Origin: Nissolia schottii
Taxonomy: Eukaryota; Streptophyta; Magnoliopsida; Fabales; Fabaceae
DNA: 64,000 bases
Direction of reading: 5' to 3'
Assembly: GCA_003254905.1 (NCBI GenBank)
Contig: QANU01031477.1
Location: 1-64,000 of the forward strand
The position numbers were made by a program, and so were the translations under genes. Positions within the stretch are counted from its first letter, which is position 1. The number at the start of each line of letters is the position of its first letter. Positions 32,257 to 49,046 of the stretch are shown one piece after another. Below the pieces are notes generated by a model, which saw nothing but the letters and a program-made list of their open reading frames with translations, was not told the DNA's origin and made no database searches.

Positions 32257-33439
32257 TGCATTCTCCCATAGCACCCTTGTAATTTAATAGCATGCTATGG
32301 TACTCCTGTTTTGCTTAAAAATAGGCTGAGAAATTACAGTCATTGCCACCGACTTTTCATTCCTAACATTTTTCATTCATTTGCAAAAAAAATACCTCAG
32401 AAATTGCATGTTGCACATCAACCTTCCTCTTCATTCATTTTCTAATTTTTCGTAGTGTTGTGCTTCCCCTCCTCCACTCCATTGATAGCCAAGAAGAACC
32501 CTAACGACCCCATCCATCTCCCCCAAATAGGCAACCATCGACCCATCCCCCCAAATCGGCACACATTTCCTTCGTCCGTCGTTCCCATCTTCGCCCCCAC
32601 TCGTGTGCCTGAAATTTCGCATGCTCTGTGCCCCACTCGTGTCGTTAGCATGCATGGGGTTGTGAGTTGAAAACATTAATAACTATAAAATATATATTTA
32701 CAACATCGAAGAAGATATATATATGCTAGTTTCTGGAAGCTTGAACGTCCAAAACCTATATTCGTTTATTTTCCTGTGCTGTTTTAAAACAATTCCAACC
32801 GAACATTTGTTGATAAATTAAGTTAAAATGTTAGTAGGCTAAAATGTATGCGCTAATATACTTGAACTTCAACTTTCTGTTATTTTCTTAAACGGAAGAA
32901 GCGAAAAACGTCAAATAAGGGAGATCCCTTCCTCTTTAAAACAACAAAAACAAAACATTTGTGTTACCTAGCCTTGTATTGCTGTGATTGATACATATTG
33001 AAATTTAAATTCCCAATTTTGCAAGGTGAAAATCTCCTAAATGCGCATAATTATGTTATGTGGTCTTCCACTTAATAAGTTTTTTCAGTAAAACAATTAA
33101 TGTTTCCGAATTCCTCATTGCAATCATTGTTTACCCATGAGGATTTAGGAGGGAAATGGGTGCCGATTGGGGGGAGATGGATGGGGCTGTTAGGGTTCTT
33201 CTTCTTGGTTGTTAATGGAGTAGAGGAGGGGAAGCACAACACGACGAAAAATTAGAAAATGAAGAAGAGGAGCTGATGTGCAACATGCAATGTTTTAGGG
33301 ATTTTTTTGCAAATGAATGAAAAATTTCAGGAATGAAAAGCCGGTGGCAATGACCGTAATTTTCAGCCTATTTTTATGCAAAACAGGGGTACCATGGCAT
33401 GCTATTAAACTATTGGAGTACCATGGTAGAATGCATTGT
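32257..33439. mobile_element. Long-TIR element (about 300-bp arms), related to the 27.8-kb element
   Basis: The arms at 32257-32572 and 33148-33439 are inverted copies sharing tgcattct, ttaatagcatgc, ctgttttgc, gcaaatgaatgaaaaat, gtgttgtgcttcccctcct and ccatccatctcccc. The flanks taacttcgg (32248-32256) and taacttctg (33440-33448) form a 9-bp duplication with one mismatch, pointing to the Mutator superfamily. The outer ends resemble those of the element at 27764-28856 (taccatggta plus an 'atagt' segment, then catggtacccct). The interior, about 570 bp, is AT-rich with no transposase and no recognisable host gene. Confidence 0.8.
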
Positions 33440-33448
33440 TAACTTCTG

Positions 33449-34700
33449 CCACTTTGACAACTGCCTTTTACTATTGAGTAATGTTGTTTAAGAAACCTTA
33501 CTCATAAGTCTAAAAGTTAATTTACATATTTTGACAAATGACACTTTACATTTTAAAAGATAAAATGAAAAATAAAATATTAAATGTCATTCATGATTAC
33601 ATTGGTGCATAATATCGTGTATTTTAAGCATTTTTTTTAATTGAATGGATTTTTACAAGTGATTTCTCTTGTAATATGTAATGAAAAATAGAAGGAACAA
33701 CTAAATTTTATTTGCATCTGATCTAATCTAACACATTTATAAACAGAATACTGGTCCGGACCAAAATGAAAAAAAAAAGTGTTTCTTCATGCATGTGTTG
33801 GGTAGCTTAAACCTTACACGGGCTAACTATTTTTTTTCCACTTCAATTTTTAGAGTCCAGTTCAATTATTGGGTGATTCATGCCTTCAGATGCAGTGTTG
33901 ACCAAAAACTTGTAAAAAATAAAGATTCTGATTATGCCAATCGTCAAGAAACAAACAAAGTTATGATTATATATTAATAATATTATACCTCGATGTCTTC
34001 TTGTACTTTAGCATGGGAATTATTATTTTCTGTCTGAAGCATTCAAATTATTTTGGAACTTTGTTTCATCTTTCCAGATTTGTTTACAGATTAATTCAAT
34101 TATTATGCATACATAGTAATTCACTATCGTGTCTTCAAGGTGCAAAGAAATAATTTAGTTGAGACTCATTTTCAATAACGTCACTTTTATTACAATAATC
34201 TTTCTTTTTATATCTAAACTTTTATAATTTTTTTAATAAAACTAACCTACTCAATTTAATATACTATAATTACCTTCTCCAACACAAATTTTTTCTCTCT
34301 CTAAATCTCTCGAACCCAAGACTTTTTTTTCCTATCGCTACCAACGTTGGTACAGTAATCTTATATTATATATATGTATACATGCTATTTTTATTTTTTA
34401 TTAAATAAGTGTAACAAAAGATTTAAAAAAAACGCTTCGAAAAATTTTATTCATCAACTTACTTACTTTTGTGCATTTTCACCAAAAAAAAAATAATAAA
34501 TGTCATAAAAGTAAGTAAATTAATAAATAAATTAATGAAGTAAATCTTTTAAATATTTATTATGATAAAAAAATAGCTAAATTTATTTTCTTAAATAAAT
34601 AGAAAAAGGAAGTGAATGAAAATATTTAAAAGAAAAATTGAGAAAAGGGAAGACTCGGAAGAGAAAGAGTAGTCTTCCTTCTGGCCAGAAAAGGAGGCCG
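33449..34700. other. Intergenic, upstream region of CDKA
   Basis: AT-rich spacer. The last few hundred bases should contain the CDKA promoter. GA-rich sequence at 34695-34720 and CT-rich sequence at 34780-34860 probably belong to the promoter and leader. Confidence 0.4.
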
Positions 34701-34741
34701 AGAGAGAGAGAGAGAAAGGCACTCCACGAACTGTAACCGTC

Positions 34742-34749
34742 GCGCCAAG
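34742..34749 (-). promoter_or_regulatory. E2F-like site upstream of CDKA
   Basis: The minus strand reads cttggcgcga here, seven of eight positions of the plant E2F consensus WTTSSCSS. It lies about 145 bp upstream of the CDKA start. E2F control of cell-cycle genes is established, but one imperfect octamer can occur by chance. Confidence 0.25.
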
Positions 34750-34892
34750 CTCTCTCCGCTACCGGTAACTTTCTAGATCTTCTTCTTCTTCCTCCTCTCC
34801 GATCGTGCTTCTTTCTCCGTTCAAATCTTCCTCTTTATCTCTCATTCTCTCTCTGTTTTCAGAACTTCGCTTTCAACTCACGACCTTCTTTG

Positions 34893-39772
<4,880 letters not shown>

Positions 39773-42700
39773 TTTCTTATCTTCACGGCATAAGTGTCTA
39801 TAGTAATGTGTGTAGCTTTTATGGGTTTTGACTTAGCGAGAAATGCGTGCTATCCTTGCTACTTTCTTTAATGCTTTCCGACCGAGTAATATTGGATTTA
39901 TTTGTTCTTACAGATATATTTTTAGATTCAGCTTGAGTGTGATCTGTGTTGTCTATTACCATGTCTTGTCCACGAAACGATGCATCAGGCAAATTAAGTT
40001 TGTTTGATTTGTCATAGACTGCGCTGAATGCTGCTTGTAGAACAAACCGATATTCCAGATGACGTGGAGCATGTAAATTTGACTTATGTACTCATCTATT
40101 TGACCTCTTTAAATACAAAATAAGGAAGGGGGATTCAACCACGTCAAAAAAAAAGAGAGGAAGGGGGATACAACATATAATTCCTCCTCCTACAGAACCG
40201 GATAGACCTTATCGGATCAAATAACAGTAAAAGGGGGATAACAGACATAACTTATAAAGATTTAGTCAGCTTACGTGCTTGGTGATGGCCTGATGAGTGA
40301 CCTTGCTAAATTCGCTCTCATCGAATATTTATACATCCACACACATGCGGTCCCCTTTGTTGATAAAAATAACAAAATAAAATGCGAAACTATGCCAAAC
40401 GCTTGGGACGCATTGCCTTTTTTTCCCTGATAAATTTGACTAACAGCAAGGCCACTAATAGTGATCTGTTTGTTTGGAAAAATTCTTGTACACACAGTTC
40501 TAACACCAAATCATATTTAGCACATTTACAATAAAGTCTATAGTACTCAAAAAGCAAGTGGGTGTACCTAAAATGTGAGGTAATAGGATTGTATTCAAGC
40601 AAGAATCTATAACAAACATAAAAATTTTAGAAAAATCATCCCTCAAAAGTTAATTATTAGAGTGAGAGAGTCAAAGTTATTATATATTTGTGAGACTCAT
40701 CACATTCGGATGAAAGTTTTGTTATTGTTGTTTGTGGGCATGGAAAAGATGAGTCCGGTGGCTTTAGATTTAGGTGCAATTATGGAAATATACGGATTTT
40801 GAAAGTAAGTTGTAGCGATTGGGCCGTTGAAGTTTGGATTGTATATTATGCACTCTTAAGAATGTTTTAGATTGCCCAAACCCATGCAATACAATCTACG
40901 TCTAATCTAATCAATTCTCTTAAAAAGTTTTAAGTTGTTACATTAATCCTAGATTTCTAACAACAATGACTACTCGTTACACAAGTTGAATGCGAAAGCA
41001 TATCGAACACAAAACTAGCTAGCCACGTTTAATTTTATGCTGCTTTACGAGTTTCAACAGCTTCTCAATGACGAAGTGGAAGCTTTATATTAGTGCGGGT
41101 CATTCATGTTTGATTCTGCTCCTTAAATAGCATAAACTAAAGAGACAAATACAGTAAAAACCAGATATTCTCCACCACCATCAACAAGATGGGACCGATT
41201 CTCAACACCACAAACTAAGAACTCATCTCATTGTTAAATGCTATCCATCCATCCCTAGACATAAAAAAAATACGAAAATTTATCACACTTTGAATGTGAG
41301 ATTTTAAGGGGCTAGTACACCTATGTAAATTACATGGGTATTTAAGATATTAAGCCCGTTAAATTTCAATAGAAACACTAATCTAACAATAACTTATGAG
41401 GTTGTTTAATCACCAAGTTCAACTCATTCTTAGTTTTAACATTAATTTGAGCGTAAGGGACATTAGTCAACTTAAGAACATTATTATCCTTAATTTAATA
41501 ATCCTAACTAATTTAACATTAAAATAATAAATACTAACGATTGAAATTTTAAAATGTTACAATTTTTTAGTTTTTGTTTTTTTTTTTATCCTTTTAATTC
41601 GAGAATCAGTGTAATGCACTAAGGCGCAAACACAAGAAGTATTATAATTATCTTTAAGAAGAAATTTCAAGATGTCAAATCTGTATGCCTTTTTATATAA
41701 TTTTTTCAGCTAAGTAAAATGGTGCTAAAAACTAAGGAACATATAAGAGGATGGATGTGAATAACCCAAAGTAGAATGATATTAGATTCACATTTATTCT
41801 TTTGTTCTAAAACACCTTTATGGGAAGTTTGCGTAGCATAAATTTAACTAATTTAACTCGAATTAGGTCATTTTAACAGAAAAAATAATAACTTTTTGGT
41901 GATTTTTTCGGTACCTTAGTGTTTATAAAGATATTAATACCTTTTTACATTTTAACGGTCATAATTTTTTTTTTGATTTAAAATAATAAATAATTAGAAT
42001 TAGTAAGACATAACTAATTTTTAGGTCCAAATAATCATAGGGTACCAATACCTTTAAATTTAATGGGATATTAAAGTAAGACCCTAAATTTTTACATGAT
42101 TTTGTTGTATGTGATTTATCACCATTAACTTAAAATTAAGATGAGAACCAAACAAAACATATAATTAACGTAATAAATTACACATAAAACAATGCGATAT
42201 GAGAATCTAATAGGAGAGATTGACATTATCTACTAAAGTTAAAACTCTAGCTCTAGTTTTTTTTTTTTTTCATTTATTATAAAACTCAAGTTCGAAAAGT
42301 TGATTATATAGAGTAAGTACTTAATCACTTTAGTATATTCACGTTTATTCCACGATATATAGTTTTTTTTGGAAGAATTCATGAGACGGAACTCTTAATT
42401 TGATCAGTGTCAAAAGTATATTTCTCAAATGGTAACCATGAGATGTGTATATTTTCATTTTCGAAAATAAATTTGTGTGGTGCTAATTTTAATGAGGACC
42501 AAATTTAGGGTTTCGTCTAATCCTTAAAATTTTCCCTTAGATTATAGACCAAATAGTCAAAGGAAGAATTCACTGTTAATTAGAAACTTGACTCATAATA
42601 ACAACCGCGCTTAGTGCCAACATGTGAGCCCTACCGCATTAGTTTAACATTCGCAATCAAATCATAGAACCCTGCAATCTCAAATCCTTACCCAACACAC

Positions 42701-42981
42701 ACACACACACACGCATATTTGAATCAATAATTAGACTTACTAGAGAATTAATCTTACCCCAATAAAATGATATTATTCAATATCATATACCACACATTAA
42801 ATGACAAATAGGTTAATGCTTAATGTTATTTGAACAATTGCAAATATTGACAATCCGACAATCACACTGGCGCGCGCGGTTGGTGAATTATCAAAATTTT
42901 AACGGTTCAAATTATATTTTTTTAAGGTTAATAAATATATTCTTTGTGTCATGATAATTTCTCCATTATTATCGAAGCAAA
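39773..42981. other. CDKA 3' UTR, then gene-free spacer
   Basis: The first few hundred bases are probably the CDKA 3' UTR. The remainder is AT-rich with a short (CA)n at about 42698-42712. No coding or RNA gene recognised. The end of this stretch should contain the 3' UTR of the minus-strand LSH gene. Confidence 0.45.
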
Positions 42982-43734
42982 TCAGTATGAAAAATATGAA
43001 GCAGCAGCAGTTGTGGGAGCTGCCCCATCGGAATTGGACAACTGAACAAACCCACCATCGTAACCGTAACCGTAACCGTAACAGAACCCTGACGAGGATG
43101 AATATTCCACCGCTCTCGAACTCACAACATCATCAACAACAGCATCCTGCACCTGCACCTGCACCTGCACCTGCTGCTGCTGCTGCTGCTGCTGATTATT
43201 CTTCCTCCGCTTCTTCTTCTCGTAAGCAATCCCTCGAGCCTTGGACTGCGCGTCCCTCACCTCCCTCAGGTACAGCCTCACGGCTCGCGCGCCGAACGGG
43301 TTCACCTCGGGGCTCCCGCCGTTCTCCTCGAACGCTGCTCGGAGCCGGCCGACGAGGGCGTCGAGGCTGCCCCACGCCTGCCTCAGCGGGCACGGGCAGG
43401 GCCCCGGCGGCTGGGAGTTGCCGAAGTAGGCGCAGGTCTCCGCGTGGACCTTGGTCTTCCCGAACTGGTCCAGGTACCGCAGGAACTCCAGCACGTGGGC
43501 CCCGCTGCACCGGGACAGCGTCAGTGGCGGCCGGTGGTTCCTCAGGTACTGCCCGAACGAGTTCCAGTCCCGCCTCTTCTGGGACTCGTACCTGCTCAGC
43601 GGGACCGACACTTGCGCCGCCTGTTGCTGCGGTGCTGTTAGCTGCTCTTCCTCGCGGTGGTGGTGGTCGGTGTTGGAGGAGTAGCCGGAGATTGCCGCGG
43701 ATGATGCTGCTGCTGCCGCCACTGCCGCTGACAT
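42982..43734 (-). CDS. ALOG-domain protein (LIGHT-DEPENDENT SHORT HYPOCOTYLS family)
   Basis: An intronless 250-residue protein. The ALOG domain (DUF640) runs from about residue 46 to 170: [18 protein letters not shown], then [27 protein letters not shown] and [18 protein letters not shown]. The insert with conserved Cys and His (C...[18 protein letters not shown]) is the zinc-ribbon-like part. A basic nuclear signal ([10 protein letters not shown]) follows immediately. ALOG proteins are plant transcriptional regulators of organ boundaries, meristem maturation and light responses. The flanks are low complexity: an alanine run at the N-terminus and, after the domain, eight glutamines followed by VQVQVQVQ, encoded by CTG and ACCTGC repeats on the plus strand (43145-43195). 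Length polymorphism is likely there. The exact LSH subgroup was not assigned. Confidence 0.95.
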   Translation of the reverse strand: MSAAVAAAAASSAAISGYSSNTDHHHREEEQLTAPQQQAAQVSVPLSRYESQKRRDWNSFGQYLRNHRPPLTLSRCSGAHVLEFLRYLDQFGKTKVHAETCAYFGNSQPPGPCPCPLRQAWGSLDALVGRLRAAFEENGGSPEVNPFGARAVRLYLREVRDAQSKARGIAYEKKKRRKNNQQQQQQQQVQVQVQVQDAVVDDVVSSRAVEYSSSSGFCYGYGYGYDGGFVQLSNSDGAAPTTAAASYFSY

Positions 43735-44296
43735 GTTATGGTTGTGAATTGTGTGATGATAAAATTATATGTGTTGGTTTCTTAATTTTTTATTGGTCAA
43801 TAGGTTTAAGTTTCAAGAAATCACCGAGACTTGATTTTACCCCTCTAGCTTTTTGGGTTGGGAATTAGTGTGTTTGGTGAAAGGAGATATATAGAGAGAG
43901 GGGTATGAGTACTGTTGTTCAGGTGGGGTTTGGTTGGGGTTTGTCGTCTAAAAGGCTTCTAGCTGCTAGCTGGCTTGGGGAAGGCAATAAAAATCAAGTC
44001 GGTGATCTGAGGATTTTTCAGAGTTGGATCACATGCGGTCAAATTGACAAGAGTTAGGAGTTTGGTGTGATTTTGATGATGACATGCTTGCTGGGATCCG
44101 ATTAGAAGAGATGTGAAAGTGTGTAGAGTTGAAATTGCTCTTGTTGTTGCTGTTGGCCACGGCTTTACTCAATCTAGTGGCGAACAGGCCAGATCAATTG
44201 AAGTGAACCTGAGATCTAGGAGAGGTGAGCAAGGATAATCGGGAGATATGTATATATATATTAATTAAATATTACATAAATTTTTAATGAAATCTA
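43735..44296. other. Upstream region of the LSH gene, no other gene
   Basis: Contains the LSH leader and promoter on the minus strand. A GA-rich tract with atatagagaga occurs near 43888. No coding sequence recognised. Confidence 0.4.
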
Positions 44297-44384
44297 GGAG
44301 TGAACATGAGTCGTACCCAACCCGCCGACCCGTCAAATCCGACCCAATCCGACTCAGGCGGGTCGGATTCGGCGGATCAGACCC
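44297..44384. mobile_element. hAT-like terminal fragment running into the assembly gap
   Basis: The segment opens taggagtgaacatgagtcg and continues with repeated GACCC/GGGTC-rich sequence (cccaacccgccgacccgtc, ggcgggtcggattcggcgg). This is the style of the hAT-like nonautonomous ends also seen at 62815 and 63583. The other end is hidden in the gap, so identity is provisional. Confidence 0.35.
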
Positions 44385-44909
44385 NNNNNNNNNNNNNNNN
44401 NNNNNNNNNNNNNNNNNNNNNNNNNNNNNNNNNNNNNNNNNNNNNNNNNNNNNNNNNNNNNNNNNNNNNNNNNNNNNNNNNNNNNNNNNNNNNNNNNNNN
44501 NNNNNNNNNNNNNNNNNNNNNNNNNNNNNNNNNNNNNNNNNNNNNNNNNNNNNNNNNNNNNNNNNNNNNNNNNNNNNNNNNNNNNNNNNNNNNNNNNNNN
44601 NNNNNNNNNNNNNNNNNNNNNNNNNNNNNNNNNNNNNNNNNNNNNNNNNNNNNNNNNNNNNNNNNNNNNNNNNNNNNNNNNNNNNNNNNNNNNNNNNNNN
44701 NNNNNNNNNNNNNNNNNNNNNNNNNNNNNNNNNNNNNNNNNNNNNNNNNNNNNNNNNNNNNNNNNNNNNNNNNNNNNNNNNNNNNNNNNNNNNNNNNNNN
44801 NNNNNNNNNNNNNNNNNNNNNNNNNNNNNNNNNNNNNNNNNNNNNNNNNNNNNNNNNNNNNNNNNNNNNNNNNNNNNNNNNNNNNNNNNNNNNNNNNNNN
44901 NNNNNNNNN
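44385..44909. other. Assembly gap (525 N)
   Basis: A run of N. Open frames that cross it are artefacts. The GC-rich inverted sequence on its left edge may explain why assembly failed here. Confidence 0.99.
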
Positions 44910-45064
44910 TAGGGGTAGGCAAGTTTCCTAGCCATAGGGTAGGGAGACAAAAGAGGGGTCCATGCATTAGAGAGCAAGTGATGGCAGTTTGAATATCATT
45001 TCAAAACGTCATTTCAATCATTGATCAACCCTTTGTTTTCATTTTTCTTCCTTTATATAGCTTT

Positions 45065-45466
45065 AAAGTGGAGAAGAAAACAAAAGTAGGGGAACTTGTT
45101 TCAATAATTTTTATTTTTTAAGTAAAATTATTTAAAATATTTTTTTAAATAAAATTATATATAGTTTATAGTAAATAATATTTATCATTATAAGCAAATA
45201 TAAAAATAAAAAATACATAATAATTTCTATATTATATAATTTAATATTTCCTATTTAATAGTTAAATATAATAATAAATTATAATAACAAGTACTTTTAT
45301 ATTACTTGTTTAATTATAAATTTACAAATAATATAATTAATTCTATTTACTTACTTAAAATTTAAATTATGTAAAATATAATTTATATTATACATATTTA
45401 TCATTTATATGTTTTAATCAATTGTAATAAAGTGGAGAAGAAAACAAAAGTGGGGAACTTGTTTCA
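45065..45466. repeat. Pair of 38-39-bp direct repeats 364 bp apart
   Basis: 45065-45103 and 45429-45466 match across aaagtggagaagaaaacaaa and ggggaacttgtttca, differing by one base indel. The 325 bp between them are almost entirely A and T. The arrangement could be a local duplication or an AT-rich insertion that duplicated its border. Confidence 0.8.
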
Positions 45467-47650
45467 GCCTACTACAATAAGTAAAGTAAGAGAAAAGAAA
45501 GAAAAGTTTTACGGTGATATATTTAGATTGTTATCTAATTAAATACTTCTATAGGTATAATTTTAAATAATAAATAAGATAATTAATTAATTTTTTATAT
45601 AATAATATTTAGTTAAATTCTAATATAAAAAATTATTATTAATTATAACAATAAAAAAACGTTAATTTTTTTTGCTAATTTACTAAAAGTGAGGAATTAT
45701 ATTTCTAAAAAATTCAATTAACTATTAAATGTGATATGCCTTGTGAGAGAATGGTAATTATTTGGAATAATATTAATTATAAATGTGTGAAATTTATTTT
45801 TATGAATATAATTATTTAAAAGTTGTTTTAAATAATTATCACCGTAATATTATTTGTAATTTAAGATTCATTTAATGTTTAACATGATAAAAAAATTGTA
45901 AGTAGTTTAAAAGATAAAGAACAAACAAGATTCAAGTAAGAGATTTCTCTTAGAAAAAAAAAATCTCTCTCAATCCAAAATCAACTAATAGTTTCTCTTT
46001 ACCATTGGACTCGACATGTAATTGTCAATTGACACTTGCTGGCTTAGGTTAATCCAAGGCTAGAAAGGATTATACGACTACTATTTCATGTACTAAGTTT
46101 CTCTTTGCAGGTTCCCAGCCAACGGTTTTGTCTACCATGCTGACACGAAATATATAAAGTTAACAAAATTATAGTAATTTGCTTAGTTATCTAAATCTTT
46201 AGTTTAGACTTTAGAAGAGTCTCACATGCTGCTTAAGGTTCCCTATTATTCAAACCTCTCTTTCACTCGATCTGTGATGACCCAACCAATCTTTGCCTTT
46301 GGCATAGGGTGAGGCTTCGGCGCCGCAATGGTTTCCAAATTTCGCTCTCTTAGCCTAAGTGTGTCATTCTATCACCGAAGGATGAAAGGGTTAGTTCCCT
46401 GTAGTTTTCCCACAGATCAGTCCAAAAGTTTTTTAAGGAAAAAATCCTTTCCAAATAGAGGAAGGTCTTAATCATTTCGGAAAAAACCATGACAAAAATA
46501 AAATAGAGATGCGTTACTTACTAATTTTTGTTCACGTGAAAAAATTGACTTGTCCAACACACATTACGTTTAGAATCTTACATCTCTTTGCATGAATTTG
46601 GTAAGTCTAGACTGTGATAGTTAAAGGCAGCATATTATTTCTTTAGAGATTAGTCTTTCAGTGAGAGGATAATAGGAAAAATTTTAAAGGGAAAAATGGT
46701 AGTGGACTGTTGTAAAAATAACAATGATTCACAATACTAGTTTGTCAAACTCTTAATAAAATAATAAAGCAAAGAAAAATTCTTACTCTCAAAGTATTCA
46801 AGAATTTATCAATTATAACTGCTTCAACTCAGGCCCTTAATTAGTTTGCTGTTTTTTTTCTGTTTGTTCAACACAAGTCATTTTATTTTGCATTAATAAT
46901 ATTAATCATTTTGGACCGTGTTGGGTGGGGTTCATGTTCATTGATACGAGATTTTCTGGAACAGACAATGTTTATATCTCATTGCTCAGTTTTCATTGGG
47001 CTTCGGAAAAGACAGTGCAACCTAAAATTGTTTTAGAAACAAACGATTACACTCGACCAAAAACACCCAAATGATTGAACAACCCTTACCGAATAAAAAG
47101 CTGTCTGTAACAGGCCTGGAAAAATGATTGTATTGTGATGCAAAAAAGGTTTTCTTCAAAGTAACGTTTGAAGATGAACCCAAAAAACAGAAGTTACATC
47201 TGAAGTGCAAGGTACTTAAAAAAGAGAAAGAAATTATTAAATGAAAGATCTAATCTCCCACGAACATATCACGCTCGGGTTTCTAATGGTAACGATTATT
47301 TATTTATTTTGGTCCGACGAAAATAATGTCAGTAGTACGTTTATTCAAGTAAAGAGAAGTATTTTCTATGTTTTTAATTTTTTTTTAACATGAAATATCA
47401 TAACGATTTTGATCTTAAAAAGTACTTATACATTATGGATTTAAAGCATCCCAATTTTGGTTAGTACTAATGCATTTTTAGCCTTCCGAATATTTTCCTA
47501 TTTAGACATGTTTTTGAATTTGGACAAACCACAGTCACGTGTGTGCAGGCTTGCTTTCAAATCTAAAGTTACAACCTGCAAATGTGCTTCTTGTTTGAAT
47601 ATTTGCTGGCAGCACTGGGTAGAATGTGGCCAGAATAATACTCATTTTCT
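45467..47650. other. Intergenic, no gene seen
   Basis: AT-rich sequence with short spurious frames. No family resemblance found. Confidence 0.5.
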
Positions 47651-47978
47651 ATAGTGGTCGAAATGGCCAGTAAGCACTTGGATCATCGCCACATGACAAT
47701 CAACTAGTGAAAGATTTCACCAAATCAAATGTTATACATAAGTGAATTTCACATTGGAATGTCCAAAAGTAAATAGGAGGCAGGTAGGAATGTACATTTA
47801 AATGGAATTACAACAAAGAAGAAAAGAAGAATGCCCATCTTTTGATTTTTCTTGTTTCTGGGAAAGAAACCCTTCCAAGTGTTATTAACTCACCAATTCA
47901 ATGGTGCTAAATTTTCTGCTCTAATATATACCTACCAAACTTATCCTTTTCCAACCTCCTGCATCCTAGATAATCTTG

Positions 47979-49046
47979 TTAACTATCTCCAATCCTTGCT
48001 TGTGCATCTCTACGTCTGCGCCTACGACCCGAACGGCCCAACAGAACTCTGCCACCGCCATGACGATGGAGCCGGCTAACCAGAGATACACCATCATCAT
48101 TACCTTCATTGTACGTGCCATCATCATTGTCTCCATCTGAGAAATCCAGCTCGCCAGCCATATTCTGACTTGCTACTTGATTGGGGGGCAGCTCAGACCT
48201 CAGCCGTCTACTAAAGTGGTTAATGTCATTCCCTTGCCGAACTGCATGCAACAGGAGGAAGAAATTCATCGCTTCTATGCCCATCTGGAATCTTCCATTT
48301 CTTTCTGCATCACCAGCACCCTCCTCATCATCTGTATCAAAGTCATTATGATGGCGTCCTTCTATAACATAATCCCCAAAAACCACTGCCCCAGGCATGG
48401 TTGATGTTACTGTGCTGATAACATCTTCCCGTTCACGCTCCCACTCAAGCCATCGCCATTTCTGTTCATGATCAGGATCCACTGAACGTGGGCGTGCCAA
48501 GGGATGCTCTGCCCGCACATGCTTCCGCAACTCCCTATAGTTCCCAACAAAAGAGCAGTTATCCTGCATGCAGTTTCTTGTCTTTGCATTCAGATAATCC
48601 CGCACAGGTTCCACAACAGTCCAACCTTTAACCTGACCCCTGCATAGGGGGCATGCAAGCTCAGTGACTTCACTCCTGTTAGAACCCTGTAGCGCATCAG
48701 GATTATTGATCAAGCCTTGCACAGGCTGTCCGTTATGTGATGAAGTAATTTTTGTATAAGCTTTCTTGTACTGATCAAGGCAGTTGGAATGGCGAAAGCT
48801 AGTTCCACACATATAAGGACGGCAACCCTTATCATGAGAGGAACAAAGGAGAAGAACAGCATTGTGTGGATATTCCATGCACACAGAGCACGTCACATCT
48901 TCCCACTCTTTCTTATCCACGGCTTTTGAGCATTTCTTTTGGCACATATCCTCACAAATATCCCTTTTGCAAGTAGTCAGTGGGTATGGAGTGAATCTGT
49001 ACTGACGAGATGCAATCCTGCTTCGTCCCCTGCTTCCTTTCGCCAT
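47979..49046 (-). CDS. DUF1644 family protein (zinc-finger-like)
   Basis: A 355-residue protein with its coding region in a single exon. The start is the ATG at 49046 (MAKGSRGRSRIASRQYRF); the frame is open a little further upstream but has no earlier ATG. Conserved cysteine and histidine clusters are CSVCMEYPHNAVLLLCSSH, CRPYMCGTSFRHSNCLDQYKKA, ACPLCRGQVKGW and CMQDNCSFVGNYRELRKHVRAEH, the last resembling a C2H2 finger. This order is the DUF1644 signature of plants. The C-terminal third is acidic (FDTDDEEGAGDAE, then DFSDGDNDDGTYNEGNDDG), followed by a basic tail (RSGRRRRRRDAQ). The family is poorly characterised; members have been linked to stress responses, and the function here is unknown. 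A 5' UTR intron is likely, with an acceptor at 49067. Confidence 0.9.
   Translation of the reverse strand: MAKGSRGRSRIASRQYRFTPYPLTTCKRDICEDMCQKKCSKAVDKKEWEDVTCSVCMEYPHNAVLLLCSSHDKGCRPYMCGTSFRHSNCLDQYKKAYTKITSSHNGQPVQGLINNPDALQGSNRSEVTELACPLCRGQVKGWTVVEPVRDYLNAKTRNCMQDNCSFVGNYRELRKHVRAEHPLARPRSVDPDHEQKWRWLEWEREREDVISTVTSTMPGAVVFGDYVIEGRHHNDFDTDDEEGAGDAERNGRFQMGIEAMNFFLLLHAVRQGNDINHFSRRLRSELPPNQVASQNMAGELDFSDGDNDDGTYNEGNDDGVSLVSRLHRHGGGRVLLGRSGRRRRRRDAQARIGDS

Noticed and set aside
42951..43868. 305-codon plus-strand frame with NRNRNR and APAPAP runs
   Set aside because: Antisense shadow of the LSH gene; its low-complexity runs come from the coding repeats there.
44287..44992. Several frames of about 200 codons on both strands
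   Set aside because: They are mostly N and exist only because the gap contains no stop codons.
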